DNA from: Piscicola geometra
Taxonomy: Eukaryota; Annelida; Clitellata; Hirudinida; Piscicolidae
Direction: 5' to 3'
Assembly (NCBI GenBank): GCA_943735955.1
Contig: OX030965.1
Location: 2,118,701-2,182,700, forward strand
DNA length: 64,000 nucleotides
Made by a program: the position numbers and the translations under genes. The notes beneath the pieces are model-generated. The model had not been told where the DNA came from. It saw only the letters and a list, made by a program, of their open reading frames with translations, and ran no database searches. Shown here piece by piece: positions 18,781 to 27,060 of this stretch (positions are counted from its first letter, which is position 1; each line of letters begins with the position of its first letter).

Positions 18781-19223
18781 CGATGATGATGACGATGATG
18801 ATGACGATGATGATGATGATGATGACGACGATGATAATGATGATGATTATGAAGAGGATGATGAGGATGATGCTGATAAAGATGATGCTGATAGTATTTA
18901 AGTAGCTGTTTACTCGCCAAACAGGCATACATCACCTGCACAACAGAGGGGTGCTTTGTGCGAATTCATAAAAAGCATTTGATGTTCCACCATTATACAA
19001 CATTCCTCATTTCATCTTTCCTCCCCGGCCTCATTATCTTTTAACCATCATTTCCACCCCCACCACTACCACACTTCACTACACGACAGCTGCGGTGAAA
19101 AAGGCACATGTCCACCATACCAATGCATGTGCGACTCGGCGACGACCGCCTGGCTGAGCGACTCTGGCTTCATCTCCAACAAGTTCGACCTACCCATCAC
19201 CGAGTTTGTCGTCACTGGCAATG
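8173..19223 (+). CDS. secreted PAN-EGF-TSP1-SRCR-TSP1-fibrinogen-like multidomain protein (19 exons, 3' end not certain)
   Basis: A modular extracellular protein of at least 900 residues. Exons: 8173-8502, 8715-8835, 8968-9161, 9322-9484, 9729-9896, 10169-10309, 10532-10702, 11607-11699, 11811-11882, 12003-12167, 12548-12712, 12873-13037, 13271-13375, 13572-13652, 14307-14444, 14519-14582, 17483-17567, 18243-18391, 19090-19223. Phases agree at every junction. Domains in order: signal peptide and PAN/apple-like domain, EGF, TSP1 x2, SRCR, TSP1 x6, then a fibrinogen-like domain resembling that of contactin-associated proteins (YWGG, a CxCG...C...CxCD cysteine pattern, GFIS...DLPI). The modules suggest an adhesion, matrix or immune-recognition role; the ligand cannot be told. 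The terminal exon was not identified with confidence; a weak candidate is at 21795. I know no named orthologue with this exact order. Confidence 0.9.
8715..8835 (+). CDS. exon 2: EGF-like domain
   Basis: Six cysteines in EGF spacing: [16 protein letters not shown], then [15 protein letters not shown]. The acceptor is TCGCCAG and the donor is AAAG|GTAAAC, phase 1. Confidence 0.92.
8968..9161 (+). CDS. exon 3: TSP1 repeat 1
   Basis: [17 protein letters not shown] starts a thrombospondin type 1 repeat, and the end is [13 protein letters not shown]. The acceptor is TTGACAG. The 3' boundary is either TGTGCG|GTGAAA (phase 0, used here) or CCAT|GTGCGG (phase 1, nearer the module rule of this gene). 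Confidence 0.85.
9322..9484 (+). CDS. exon 4: TSP1 repeat 2
   Basis: [25 protein letters not shown] and a closing CVYVEC. If exon 3 ends in phase 1, the exon starts at 9326 instead. Donor GATG|GTGGCT, phase 1. Confidence 0.87.
9729..9896 (+). CDS. exon 5: SRCR domain, first half
   Basis: [19 protein letters not shown] then [10 protein letters not shown] and [13 protein letters not shown] follow the scavenger-receptor cysteine-rich pattern (GxVEV..W..VC....VCRQLG). Phase 1 on both sides. Confidence 0.87.
10169..10309 (+). CDS. exon 6: SRCR domain, second half
   Basis: Continues the SRCR fold: [18 protein letters not shown] and [11 protein letters not shown] supply the later cysteines. Acceptor ACACAG, donor ATTG|GTGTGT, phase 1. 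Confidence 0.85.
10532..10702 (+). CDS. exon 7: TSP1 repeat 3
   Basis: [18 protein letters not shown] carries the tandem WxxW (C-mannosylation type) and the CSVTC O-fucosylation-type motif; it closes CEPGPCP. Phase 1 symmetrical. Confidence 0.93.
10816..11163. mobile_element. 348-bp MITE-like element with 11-bp terminal inverted repeats
   Basis: Begins GGGCGGCAATC and ends GATTGCCGCCC, perfect inverted repeats, in the intron after TSP1 repeat 3. It has no coding capacity. No clear target-site duplication was seen, so the superfamily is unassigned. Confidence 0.6.
11430..11595. repeat. (GATGATGACG/GATGATGGCG)n repeat
   Basis: GAT-rich microsatellite that ends about 20 nt before the acceptor of exon 8. 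Confidence 0.9.
11607..11699 (+). CDS. exon 8: TSP1 repeat 4, first half
   Basis: [20 protein letters not shown] then [10 protein letters not shown]. Acceptor AAACAG, donor CCTG|GTGGGT. Confidence 0.92.
11811..11882 (+). CDS. exon 9: TSP1 repeat 4, second half
   Basis: [19 protein letters not shown] then TDPCP completes the repeat begun in exon 8. Acceptor TTTACAG. Confidence 0.92.
12003..12167 (+). CDS. exon 10: TSP1 repeat 5
   Basis: [20 protein letters not shown] to CNSRPCP, 55 residues, phase 1 symmetrical. Confidence 0.94.
12548..12712 (+). CDS. exon 11: TSP1 repeat 6
   Basis: [19 protein letters not shown] to CATNPCP; same 165-nt length as exons 10 and 12, which suggests recent module duplication. 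Confidence 0.94.
12873..13037 (+). CDS. exon 12: TSP1 repeat 7
   Basis: [20 protein letters not shown] to CNEHPCD; 165 nt, phase 1. Confidence 0.94.
13271..13375 (+). CDS. exon 13: TSP1 repeat 8, first half
   Basis: [17 protein letters not shown] then [13 protein letters not shown]. Acceptor CAACAACAG after a CA-rich tract. Confidence 0.9.
13572..13652 (+). CDS. exon 14: TSP1 repeat 8, second half
   Basis: [19 protein letters not shown] then RFECLP closes the repeat; NAS is a potential N-glycosylation site. Confidence 0.88.
13866..14300. repeat. 21-bp minisatellite ending at a splice acceptor
   Basis: About 20 copies of CACCACCACCCGCCACCATGC. The last copy merges into the acceptor CCACAG of exon 15 (14307), so the array itself supplies the pyrimidine-rich tract. 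The MPPPPAT frame is not coding. Confidence 0.93.
14307..14444 (+). CDS. exon 15: start of fibrinogen-like domain
   Basis: [20 protein letters not shown] then [15 protein letters not shown] matches the SC.E....G....G.Y.I....VYC opening of fibrinogen/collagen-C type domains. Donor ATCA|GTCAGT keeps phase 1; reading on reaches TAG at once. Confidence 0.82.
14519..14582 (+). CDS. exon 16: fibrinogen-like domain
   Basis: [20 protein letters not shown]; acceptor TTTTAG, donor AA|GTAACT, phase 1 to 2. Confidence 0.75.
14660..15269. repeat. 25-bp minisatellite, left part
   Basis: Tandem 25-bp unit CCTCTTTCAACACACCACAACTCCA with a sister unit CCACTCTTACCACACCACAACTCCA. It is interrupted by the MITE at 15270-16000 and resumes at 16001. 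Confidence 0.93.
15270..16000. mobile_element. 731-bp hAT-like MITE with perfect 8-bp TSD
   Basis: Terminal inverted repeats TAGTGTTATTTTCG / CGAAAATAACACTG (CAGTGTT-type ends). The flanking 8-bp duplication CTTTCAAC (15262-15269 and 16001-16008) is part of the host 25-bp repeat. The interior has a repeated AACGAAAATAAAAACTATAA motif and is AT-rich, with no transposase. The 8-bp TSD and CAGTGTT ends point to hAT. Confidence 0.88.
16001..17106. repeat. 25-bp minisatellite, right part
   Basis: Continuation of the CTTTCAACACACCACAACTCCAC array after the MITE. It is followed by degenerate CCACCACAACTC sequence up to the acceptor of exon 17 at 17483. Confidence 0.93.
17483..17567 (+). CDS. exon 17: fibrinogen-like domain
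   Basis: [20 protein letters not shown] then NSKDCKQY; acceptor GACGACAG, donor TAT|GTTCGT; phase 2 to 0. Confidence 0.75.
17590..17900 (-). pseudogene. non-LTR retrotransposon 3' fragment
   Basis: On the minus strand one frame reads [18 protein letters not shown], then [11 protein letters not shown]: the CxxC...H..CPAL motif at the C-terminus of many non-LTR reverse transcriptases. The frame is short and broken. It lies in the intron after exon 17. Confidence 0.6.
18243..18391 (+). CDS. exon 18: fibrinogen-like domain (CNTNAP type)
   Basis: [20 protein letters not shown], then [18 protein letters not shown] and DGITC. YWGG is a hallmark of the contactin-associated-protein fibrinogen-like domain. 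Donor AA|GTATGA joins exon 19 to give ITCNCGEKGTC. Confidence 0.87.
18660..18860. repeat. (GAT)n microsatellite
   Basis: Nearly pure ATG/GAT repeat with scattered GAC triplets in intron 18. Confidence 0.95.
19090..19223 (+). CDS. exon 19: fibrinogen-like domain, C-terminal part
   Basis: [20 protein letters not shown] then [19 protein letters not shown] aligns with the CxCD...W..D.GFL....LPV segment of CNTNAP proteins. Donor AATG|GTGCGT, phase 1, so at least one further exon is expected. Confidence 0.87.
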
Positions 19224-19665
19224 GTGCGTTGCTTGATTGCTAGGAGGCGGTTTGTGGAAGTGGTAGTCCAAGTATTATTTTTAGATGAAATAGAAGCAGA
19301 TGCCTTTAAATATTTGTGCACCTTAAGATACCAACATCTTCGTGCCCCTTAAGATACCAATATCTTCGTTCACCTTAAGATACCAACATCTTCGTCCACT
19401 TTTCAATAAATGTTTTTTCAAACGTACAAAGTTAGAGGTATTTTTTCAACTAATTACCAAAAACTTTAAATCGATAAAGTTTTTGCTATTTTGCTATAAA
19501 ATTTATAGTATAAATGCTAATTTATTTTACTTTTTCATGATTATATTTGTCATTTTTTAAACTTTCAAAAATAATATGATTATATTATTTAAATTCAGTT
19601 ACGAGAAATGTTATTTATATCTTTCCGCCATAATTACCATAGAAATTCTAGTTTTTTAAATATAT
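19224..19665. other. unique AT-rich intron or 3' region
   Basis: Contains three copies of a CCTTAAGATACCAACATCTTCGT-like unit (near 19321-19394). No gene was seen. Confidence 0.6.
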
Positions 19666-19673
19666 GTACGAAC

Positions 19674-21311
19674 TAGAGATCGGACCGGGTACCCGATCCA
19701 ACCGGGTACCCGCGAGTACCTGCGGGACTCCCGCGGGAACGGGAATGAGAATTAATTTCGGGACGGGAATAGTCGGGAACCGGGAATAGGTTTTCGGGAC
19801 GGGAACGGGAACGGGAATCATTATTCAAATCGAGAACGGGAAAAAACGGGAACGGGAATCAACTTTTAAATCGGGAACGGGAAAAACGGGAATACAATTT
19901 ATTGGGATTGGATTATTTAATAATTATAGTTCAGCAAAGTATGGAAATCTCTATTTCATCGATACTCCGTAATTAAGTAATTAAAATAAGTATTAAATGC
20001 AATAGAAATGTTTAACGAAGCCACCATTGCGTTGTCAATGTCAAAATCTTCAACATTACATTTGAAGTTGTTATGGCGAGTCCAAATATTAGAGAGATTA
20101 GAACAAATTGGTGATGATGAAAACTTGTCAGATGAAATCAAACTAGTCAGTTATATTTTTTTTATTTTATAAATTCAGACTTTGAAATTGAATAATTTAT
20201 TTCTAGTTGATTGCTCAGTTGATAATTTCAACAAAATAAAAGATGCCCATTGATCTTATTCATATGGCAGCATGTCTGTTGCATCCTCCAGTTTGAAAGA
20301 ATAATTTAAATGAGTTTGGGATAGAAAAGAAATAAATACCAAGACTTTCATTAGAGAAAATTTAATTCAATTTTGTACAGCCAGATCAAGCTGCAGTGCC
20401 GTTGAGAAAAAAACAAATGATGGTTATTTAGACCTATTATCTTAGTTTTTATAATGTAAAAATTATAAAACAATTTTTATACTATATAATTATACGAATG
20501 CTTTTATTTTTGAAGTTGTGGAGAATAAGAATTTTGTCAAAAAACATATTTCTAACATTATTGTTGAATTAATAATAATTAACGGGGGAATAAATTCAGA
20601 AGAGGATGAATTGTACAAATATTCACAATTACGTCCCACCAAAATTGAAGATAATAAAGATGTTTAGTTTATTGGAGTAAAATGAACTTTTTTCCAATAC
20701 TACTAGAAGAAGCTAAAATCTTTTTTAGTATACCTGCAAGTTCTATTCCATGTGAACGGAATTTTTAAACATGTTGAAATTTCAGACCCAAGATCACCTA
20801 ATTTGAAAGCTAAAACTTTTGACGGTTTAACCCGTGTGAAAAGCAATAAAGACTTGATTGAATGACTTAAAAACAATGACTAACCTCAATACTTTCATTT
20901 CAATATATATTTGAAATTTAAATCATGTTTTTGTATTTTTTTAAAAGAAATATTTTTTGACTTTCAAATAATAAATGTTTAAAAATGTTAGGACTAGCAA
21001 GTTTGGGATCTGTGGAAATGGCAGTAAAAATAAATAAACTAATTTTTTTGAAAATGGGTCGGGACCGGGTCAAAAGTTTCGGGAAAGGGACGGGACCGGG
21101 AATCGAGTTGCGGGAACGGGACGGGACGGGAATTAAAATTCTGATGTTCCATCGGGAACGGGAAGGGACGGGAAAAGAATTTTCGGGAACGGGACGGGAC
21201 GGGACGGGAATCAAAATTCTGATGGCCCATCGGGAACGGGACGGGACGGGAAAAACAATTTCGGGAACGGGACGGGACCGGGAATGAAAAATCGTCCATG
21301 TCCGACCTCTA
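19674..21311 (+). mobile_element. hAT family element, copy 1 (1638 bp), perfect 8-bp TSD
   Basis: Ends TAGAGATCGGAC / GTCCGACCTCTA; the 8-bp duplication GTACGAAC flanks it at 19666-19673 and 21312-21319. Both subterminal regions carry reiterated CGGGAACGGGA blocks. The plus-strand interior preserves decayed transposase, including the C-terminal hAT dimerisation segment (SIPASSIPCERNF near 20730-20770, then LTRVKSNKDLIE near 20830). Stops and indels break it, so it is non-autonomous. Confidence 0.9.
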
Positions 21312-21794
21312 GTACGAACTAAGGGTCCAAAAAACAATTATTTTTCGAAAAATTGTGTACGAACATTAATGGTGTACGAGATATCTGGTATTTTATAGTA
21401 ATTATAATTATTGTTTTAATTATTAGATTTTTGTTATTTATATTAATATATATTTATCTTTTATTCTTTTTTTGAATACTTTTCTTATTATTAAAATGAA
21501 TATTCCCATGATGGACAGGAATGCCCGAGCAGGAAGGAGAGTTCGAAATCGGTCCCTTGATATGCACCTGAGCCATCAGAATATGAAGAAGAACAAGAAT
21601 GATAATCATAATCATAATAACAATCAATTAGAAGTAGTAATGATACTCCATTCTGTATGACTCATACACCTTCACTTCATTTCACATCCTTAGGTAAGTT
21701 CACATGCACACGCACACATCTTGAAGCAAGGTTGCTGAAATCAATGCTCCCGAATGTCTTTGCCCCAATGATCTGCAAGTGTTTGTCTGTGCAG

Positions 21795-21865
21795 GGCGGA
21801 AGGGAACTCAGTCCCGTGAGAGAAAGCGGAAGTGGATTAAGAATTGCACCAAAGATATCAATTAG
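21795..21865 (+). CDS. possible terminal exon of the TSP1/SRCR gene
   Basis: After CTGTGCAG, phase 1 joins exon 19 and reads GRKGTQSRERKRKWIKNC then TKDIN and TAG. The frame fits and the acceptor is reasonable, but the sequence is only a basic tail with no recognised homology; chance is quite possible. Confidence 0.2.
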
Positions 21866-21904
21866 AAGGAAGGAATTTAAAAGTGTACTGAGCTGCATTG
21901 ATGA

Positions 21905-22500
21905 ATAGGAATTTTTTAAGCATGATCATCATCATAATTATCATCACCATCATCAAAAACAACATCCTCATCATCACCATCCTCAATAACAACATCCTCA
22001 TCATCACCATTCTGAACAACAACACCCTCATCATCATTATTAAAAATACGAAAAGTATATTTTAAACTGATTTAGAAGATCAAAGCGAAAGAAGTCAATT
22101 AAAAAATCGCTGGAGTAGTCGACATGGAGTGGCTTGGTGGGCGGATGGTGTTTAAAAGGGTTTAAAATCTGAAATTAATGGAGATTTCTTGTGATTGGAA
22201 GTTATTTGGTTTGTTTAGAAGTGTTTTAAAGTGGTTGGAAGAGGTTGGGAGAAGTTTGGAGTGGCTTGTAGGGGAATGGAAGTGGTTGGGAAAGTTTGGA
22301 GTGGCTTGTAGGGGATTTGGAGTGGTTCGGAAAAGTTTGGAGTGGTTTTGAAGGGTTAAAGAACATAAATTCAGAGGTTTTCGTCTTTTTTTTCTCAAGA
22401 GGCCTGTTAACTACGGAAATAAAATCGTTAATAAATAAATAAATATCAATAACATTTTCTATTTCACTTGTATTATTTTCATCCTTTTTAATTACCTATT
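21905..22500. other. CATCAT-type microsatellite and unique sequence
   Basis: ATCATCACCATCCTCAATAACAAC repeats at about 21925-22045, then GGTTGG/AAGTTTGGAGTGG reiteration at 22200-22350. No gene was seen. Confidence 0.6.
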
Positions 22501-22504
22501 TATT

Positions 22505-22700
22505 TGGCGAACGGTTTGGATTAGATGGTAAAGTTGTTGGACCTGCAACTTAAAGGTCGCCAGTTCGAATTCCTGTTGAGCCAACCGTGAGCTATCATAT
22601 ACCTAGTGTATATGATGCGGTGTTTCACGACTTATGTCGTGTGAGTGGCGCCTCAGTTGCCTGCCTTGGCACATTATAAATACGCATTATTCTTTATTAA
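22505..22700 (+). mobile_element. tRNA-derived SINE-like element
   Basis: A-box-like TGGATTAGATGG (about 22518) and B-box-like GGTCGCCAGTTCGAATTCC (22555-22573) have tRNA spacing; a unique body and an ATTATTC-type 3' tail follow. The anticodon-stem geometry is not convincing for a functional tRNA. Confidence 0.5.
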
Positions 22701-22755
22701 CTTATTACTACCATCTTTAACATTATTATTTGGATTATTACAACACTGGCCACTG

Positions 22756-22880
22756 CAGTCTACAGAGCTTAACAGACTACTGCAGTCTACAGAGCTTAAC
22801 AGACTACTGCAGTCTACAGAGCTTAACAGACCACTGCAGTCTACAGAGCTTAACAGACTAATGCAGTCCACAGGGCTTCT
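22756..22880. repeat. 27-bp minisatellite CTGCAGTCTACAGAGCTTAACAGACTA
   Basis: Between four and five tandem copies; each carries a CTGCAG site. Confidence 0.93.
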
Positions 22881-22984
22881 ACGTAAACGCAGTGGTTTTG
22901 GTAACGATCAAACTGCATGGGCTGTTTGGAGGCCTCTGTTTCCAGAAAAAAGACTCTTTATTCCATAAAATATGTCTCTTCCGA

Positions 22985-23120
22985 TCGATGATGATGGTGA
23001 TCATGATAATGATGGTGATGAGGATTATATAATTGTGGCGATGATGATGATGATGGTGGTGGTGGTACAATAGATGATGATGATGAAGCTGACAACGACG
23101 TTGATGATGATGATCTTTAT
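22985..23120. repeat. GATGATGGTGATGA repeat
   Basis: Interrupted GAT microsatellite. Confidence 0.8.
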
Positions 23121-23424
23121 TACTCTCAATCGAAAAGCAAAACATAAAAATGTTACGCAAAATGGTTTGGAACGTTTTTATACTTCGTATTTGCTCTCGC
23201 TTTTGACTTTGGTAACCTCGCCTGCCAATACGGTTTGATGTGTTTCCATATGGGTGAGTGTGTCTGTGTTGTTGTTGTTGTTGTTGTGTGCCTGCAATGC
23301 ATGCAATGGCGAATGCTTTCACTGAATATAGCAGACGTGAGCTAACAAGCGCGCGTGAATAAGTGTGTGTGTGTTTGTTTGTGATGGTTTTCAAGGTAAA
23401 CAAAGGTAGTACAATGTTTTATAA

Positions 23425-23481
23425 TGATGATGATGACGATGGTGATGATGATGGTGATGATAGTGATGATAGTTATGATGG

Positions 23482-23565
<84 letters not shown>

Positions 23566-23566
23566 C

Positions 23567-23610
<44 letters not shown>

Positions 23611-23611
23611 C

Positions 23612-23704
<93 letters not shown>

Positions 23705-23705
23705 A
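23425..23705. repeat. long (GAT)n microsatellite
   Basis: About 280 bp of GAT, nearly pure from 23480; its poly-Asp, poly-Met and poly-Ser/His frames are artefacts. Confidence 0.97.
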
Positions 23706-23824
23706 GCGCATTATAAATAGACATCATCCTCATCATGATGATGGCGCTGAGAACGATGAAGAGATAGAAGAATAGAGGGGAGGACGATGCACCTTGAAGG
23801 AGGATTCATGATCGGAGTGAAGTG

Positions 23825-24000
23825 GAGTCGGGTGGTGGCATGGATGGTGGCATGGATGGTGGCATGGATGGTGGCATGGATGGTGGCATGGATGGTGGCA
23901 TGGATGGTGGCATGGATGGTGGCATGGATGGTGGCATGGATGGTGGCATGGATGGTGGCATGGATCGTGGCATGGATGATGGCATGGATCGTGGCATCAT
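23825..24000. repeat. 12-bp minisatellite GGTGGCATGGAT
   Basis: About 14 tandem copies; open in all frames because the unit is a multiple of three with no stop. Confidence 0.95.
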
Positions 24001-24189
24001 TCAGACAGCGTAAAAGACGGCACGGATCAATAGGTACATGCAGTGGAATCGGTGGCTGATCGATAAGCACAATGAAGCTTTAAATTACGTCCTAGAGATT
24101 CTTCCAAAAACAAGACTGCCCCCAAATACATCCGTAGTTGCACATAGGCATAGTCTACCAACCACCCAGGCATACAAGTAGTACCACTC

Positions 24190-24285
24190 AGCAATACATA
24201 CACACACACACAAACACAAACACACGTACACAAACACACACACACACGCAAACACACACAAACACACACACACACAAAAATGAAG
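24190..24285. repeat. interrupted (CA)n microsatellite
   Basis: ACACACAAACACAAACACACG-type tract; the sequence on both sides (24000-24680) is unique with no gene seen. Confidence 0.9.
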
Positions 24286-24683
24286 AAAGTTACTAAATCT
24301 GTCAATATATACGCAATAGCAAGGTAGCAAGATGATACTCTGATTAAACGATGCAAACACCATCGGCAATGGCAGCTCTATTAAAGGACAGGTGCGTCGA
24401 ATGCCTTAAGAAACTGTTGTGCCTTCAAAACAGTGCGATGTAACAGTCGAGGTTTGGAAGATGGTAATTATTTCAATATTTGTTTTTAAAAATATTATAG
24501 TAAAATAGTTGTAACAATTAAAGTATTAAAAAAATTGTAATATTCCTATAAATTATAGTATTTGTAAAATTATAGTATTTGTAAAGTTAAAGTATTTGTA
24601 GAAATTATAGTATTTGTAAAATTTTAATAGTTGTACAAAATGTGATATCAGTAAAAAAGTTAACTACAACACTAATTTTAACA

Positions 24684-24953
24684 CTAGGAACTGGAACCTT
24701 TACAGTTTAAAAATAGGAAAGGTGTAGCATTAGCAGTTCTCTTCAGCGGATCAAATGGCGTTCTTGCATTCTCGAGGGGTGAGGCATTGAACCTCTTCGT
24801 TTCAAAACGATGGAAAAACACATTTTCAGAAACGCTGACGTCACAAGCATCGCCAGCAAGCCACACACCAAATATCAAAACAAACCCACCAAAATATAAA
24901 CATTTTGCCGTAATCATTCTTAACAACATCTCTTGAAACAACAACTGCACCAC
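24684..24953 (-). CDS. small signal-peptide-like ORF, doubtful
   Basis: Frame of 89 codons; an internal start gives MITAKCLYFGGFVLIFGVWL then AGDACDVSV, a plausible signal peptide and cleavage site, followed by a short polar tail with NAS and NAT sequons. No family is recognised. It could be an exon (a GTTCC donor follows CTGTAAAG), part of a decayed transposon, or chance. Confidence 0.2.
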   Translation of the reverse strand: MVQLLFQEMLLRMITAKCLYFGGFVLIFGVWLAGDACDVSVSENVFFHRFETKRFNASPLENARTPFDPLKRTANATPFLFLNCKGSSS

Positions 24954-25049
24954 AACAACACCACGCCTACACCACGTCTCAACAACTACCAGAACAGCAC
25001 CACAATGACCCAGAAACTACACCCAAAGAACACCAAAACGACGACGACT

Positions 25050-25685
25050 CTACCGCTTGAGTTTGAACAAGAAGACATGCGTGGAAGGCGGCACGGCCTG
25101 CGTGAAGCTGTCTCGATGGCTCTTCTCCTCCTCGTGGTGGTGGTGAGGCACTCGCAGCAGTTCCGACGAGTGCTTCGGTGGCTTGACGACAGCAGTGAGC
25201 GCCTTGCCCTTGTTCGCCAAGCCCCCCTTGTTCACCCTGGTGAAGTAGACGTATGCGTAGATGAGACCCATGATGGCGCACAAGATGGCCAAGACGATGA
25301 CGACGATCACTCCAGTGGGCAAGAGGAGGGGGCCGTGAGGAGGGGGTGGGTGCTGGGTGGAGGAGATGGATGCTGGTAGAGGTTCAATGGGGTCGTAGTA
25401 TTCAGGCTCGGCAGTGGAGGGAGGAGGGGTGGTGTCGGGGGGGAGGGAGGTCTGAGTGCTAGCATTGAATGCTGTTCTGAGTCGGTTTCTGAGGGACTTG
25501 AGGGCATGCGGCGAGACGGCTTTGGTGGACTCGACTCCTTCTTTCTGCGTGGATATCCCTGACTCATTCAGCCATGCAATTCCACTTGAATCCAACGTCT
25601 TTTTAACTTTCAAAATCATTTCGTGTCGTTTACTCCATTCTAGTGAGGTCCTAAAGCATTCACTATGCACTGTTTTCCTGCCCAT
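25050..25685 (-). CDS. terminal exon of a single-pass membrane protein
   Basis: Frame of up to 211 codons ending KLKR and TAG. Visible parts: a Ser/Thr/Pro-rich stem with NES and NAS sequons and many Pro residues, one transmembrane helix (VIVVIVLAILCAIMGLIYAY), then a basic stop-transfer RVNKGG and a polar tail with HHHHEEEKSH. The codon use and high-complexity tail look genuinely coding. The ATG at 25685 is probably not the true start; a splice acceptor such as GAGTCAG (exon from 25558) is possible. The family is not recognised. Type I topology is inferred. Confidence 0.55.
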   Translation of the reverse strand: MGRKTVHSECFRTSLEWSKRHEMILKVKKTLDSSGIAWLNESGISTQKEGVESTKAVSPHALKSLRNRLRTAFNASTQTSLPPDTTPPPSTAEPEYYDPIEPLPASISSTQHPPPPHGPLLLPTGVIVVIVLAILCAIMGLIYAYVYFTRVNKGGLANKGKALTAVVKPPKHSSELLRVPHHHHEEEKSHRDSFTQAVPPSTHVFLFKLKR

Positions 25686-25774
25686 TAAGCCTCTATCCTT
25701 ATATAACCCAGGCTCTTAGGCATGTGTGCGCGTGTGCACTGCATTTTTGCGAGTGTGTTTGTATGGATGTGTGT

Positions 25775-26240
25775 TAATTGGTTTGTTTATGGGTGTGTGT
25801 TTACGGGTGTGTGTATGGGTTTGTTTTTATGGATGTGTGTATGGGTATGAATATTGGTGAGTGTATAGGTGGGTGTATGGGTGGGGGTATGGGTGGGTGT
25901 ATGGGTGGGTGTATGGGTGGGTGTATGGGTGGGTGTATGGGTGGGTGTATGGGTGTGTGTATGGTTGAGTGTATGGGTGGGTGTATGGGTGGGTGTATGG
26001 GTGGGTGTATGGGTGGGTGTATGGGTGGGTGTATGGGTGGGTGTATGGGTGGGTGTATGGGTGTGTGTATTGGTGAGTGTATGGGTGGGTGTATGGGTGG
26101 GGGTATGGGTGGGTGTATGGGTGGGTGTATGGGTGGGTGCATGGGTGAGTGTATGGGTGGGTGTATGGGTGGGTGTATGGGTATGTATATTGGTGAGTGT
26201 ATGGGTGGGTGTATGGGTGGGTGTATGGGTGGGTGTATTG
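25775..26240. repeat. 12-bp minisatellite GTGTATGGGTGG
   Basis: About 35 copies with GAGTGTATG and GGGGTATG variants. The Cys-Met-Gly-Gly and Val-Trp-Val-Gly frames are spurious. Confidence 0.95.
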
Positions 26241-26795
26241 TTGTTGCTGATTGTTTCTTTTCGTGTGTTCTTTCTAGTGGTGATCTCGACACGAAAGCCC
26301 CCTTGATGTTATGGTGTGGTTGTCAAGATGGGGCGTGAGGGGTGTTTACCTTTCAGAACAGGTGATATGCGTATAAAATACCCGGAATACAATGTTTGAA
26401 ACTATTTCAAGATACATACAATGTATACAAATAGGGTTTTGAAAATAATATTTAAAATTATATATAATAATAAAAAGTAAAAACAAAGATTAATTATAAA
26501 AACAGTTGTACCGATGGCGAGACAGCTGCAGTAACAAACGAACGAGATACTTATAGCGGTAATAGGGATTGATAGTGCGTCGTAGATGCGTTCAAGGGGC
26601 TCGCTTTAAATCATTTATCAAAGTATTCCTTTCAGATAAGTTACATTCGTGAACTAATCTCAACCATCAGAAGCGGAATAGTTACGAATGAATGCAACCA
26701 CTTCAACCCCAAAGTAACTCCACCACAACCCTCACAATTTCATAGCCACCCCAACCCCATAACCACAACAGCTACCCTTATTCTAAAGCCATCAA
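26241..26795. other. unique sequence without recognised gene
   Basis: AT-rich in places. The minus strand has a donor-like CTGAAAG|GTAAAC at about 26350 that might belong to an upstream exon of the membrane-protein gene; nothing more can be supported. Confidence 0.3.
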
Positions 26796-26799
26796 AACT

Positions 26800-27060
26800 A
26801 TCCTAGTTCTGTAGCCACCACAACCACGCCAGCCAGAGAGCCACCACAACCACACCAACCAGAGAGCCACCACAACCACACCAACCAGAGAGCCACCACA
26901 ACTACACCAACCAGAGAGCCACCACAACCACACCAACCAGAGAGCCACCACAACCACACCAACCAGAGAGCCACCACAACCACACCAACCAGAGAGCCAC
27001 CACAACCACACCAACCAGAGAGCCACCACAACCACACCAACCAGAGAGCCACCACAACTA
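26800..27060. repeat. 26-bp minisatellite AGAGAGCCACCACAACCACACCAACC
   Basis: About ten copies; open in all frames because 26 is not a multiple of three. Confidence 0.95.

Noticed and set aside
18925..18965. Extra exon between fibrinogen-like exons 18 and 19 ([11 protein letters not shown])
   Set aside because: It would break the reading frame; joining 18391 directly to 19090 gives the expected CxCG...CxCD cysteine pattern.
22505..22600. Functional tRNA gene
   Set aside because: Box-like motifs are present, but acceptor-stem pairing and a clear anticodon loop could not be drawn; SINE is more likely.
25696..25704. TATATAAGG as a TATA box for the minus-strand ATG at 25685
   Set aside because: Only about 12-20 bp upstream of the ATG, too close to place a transcription start between them.
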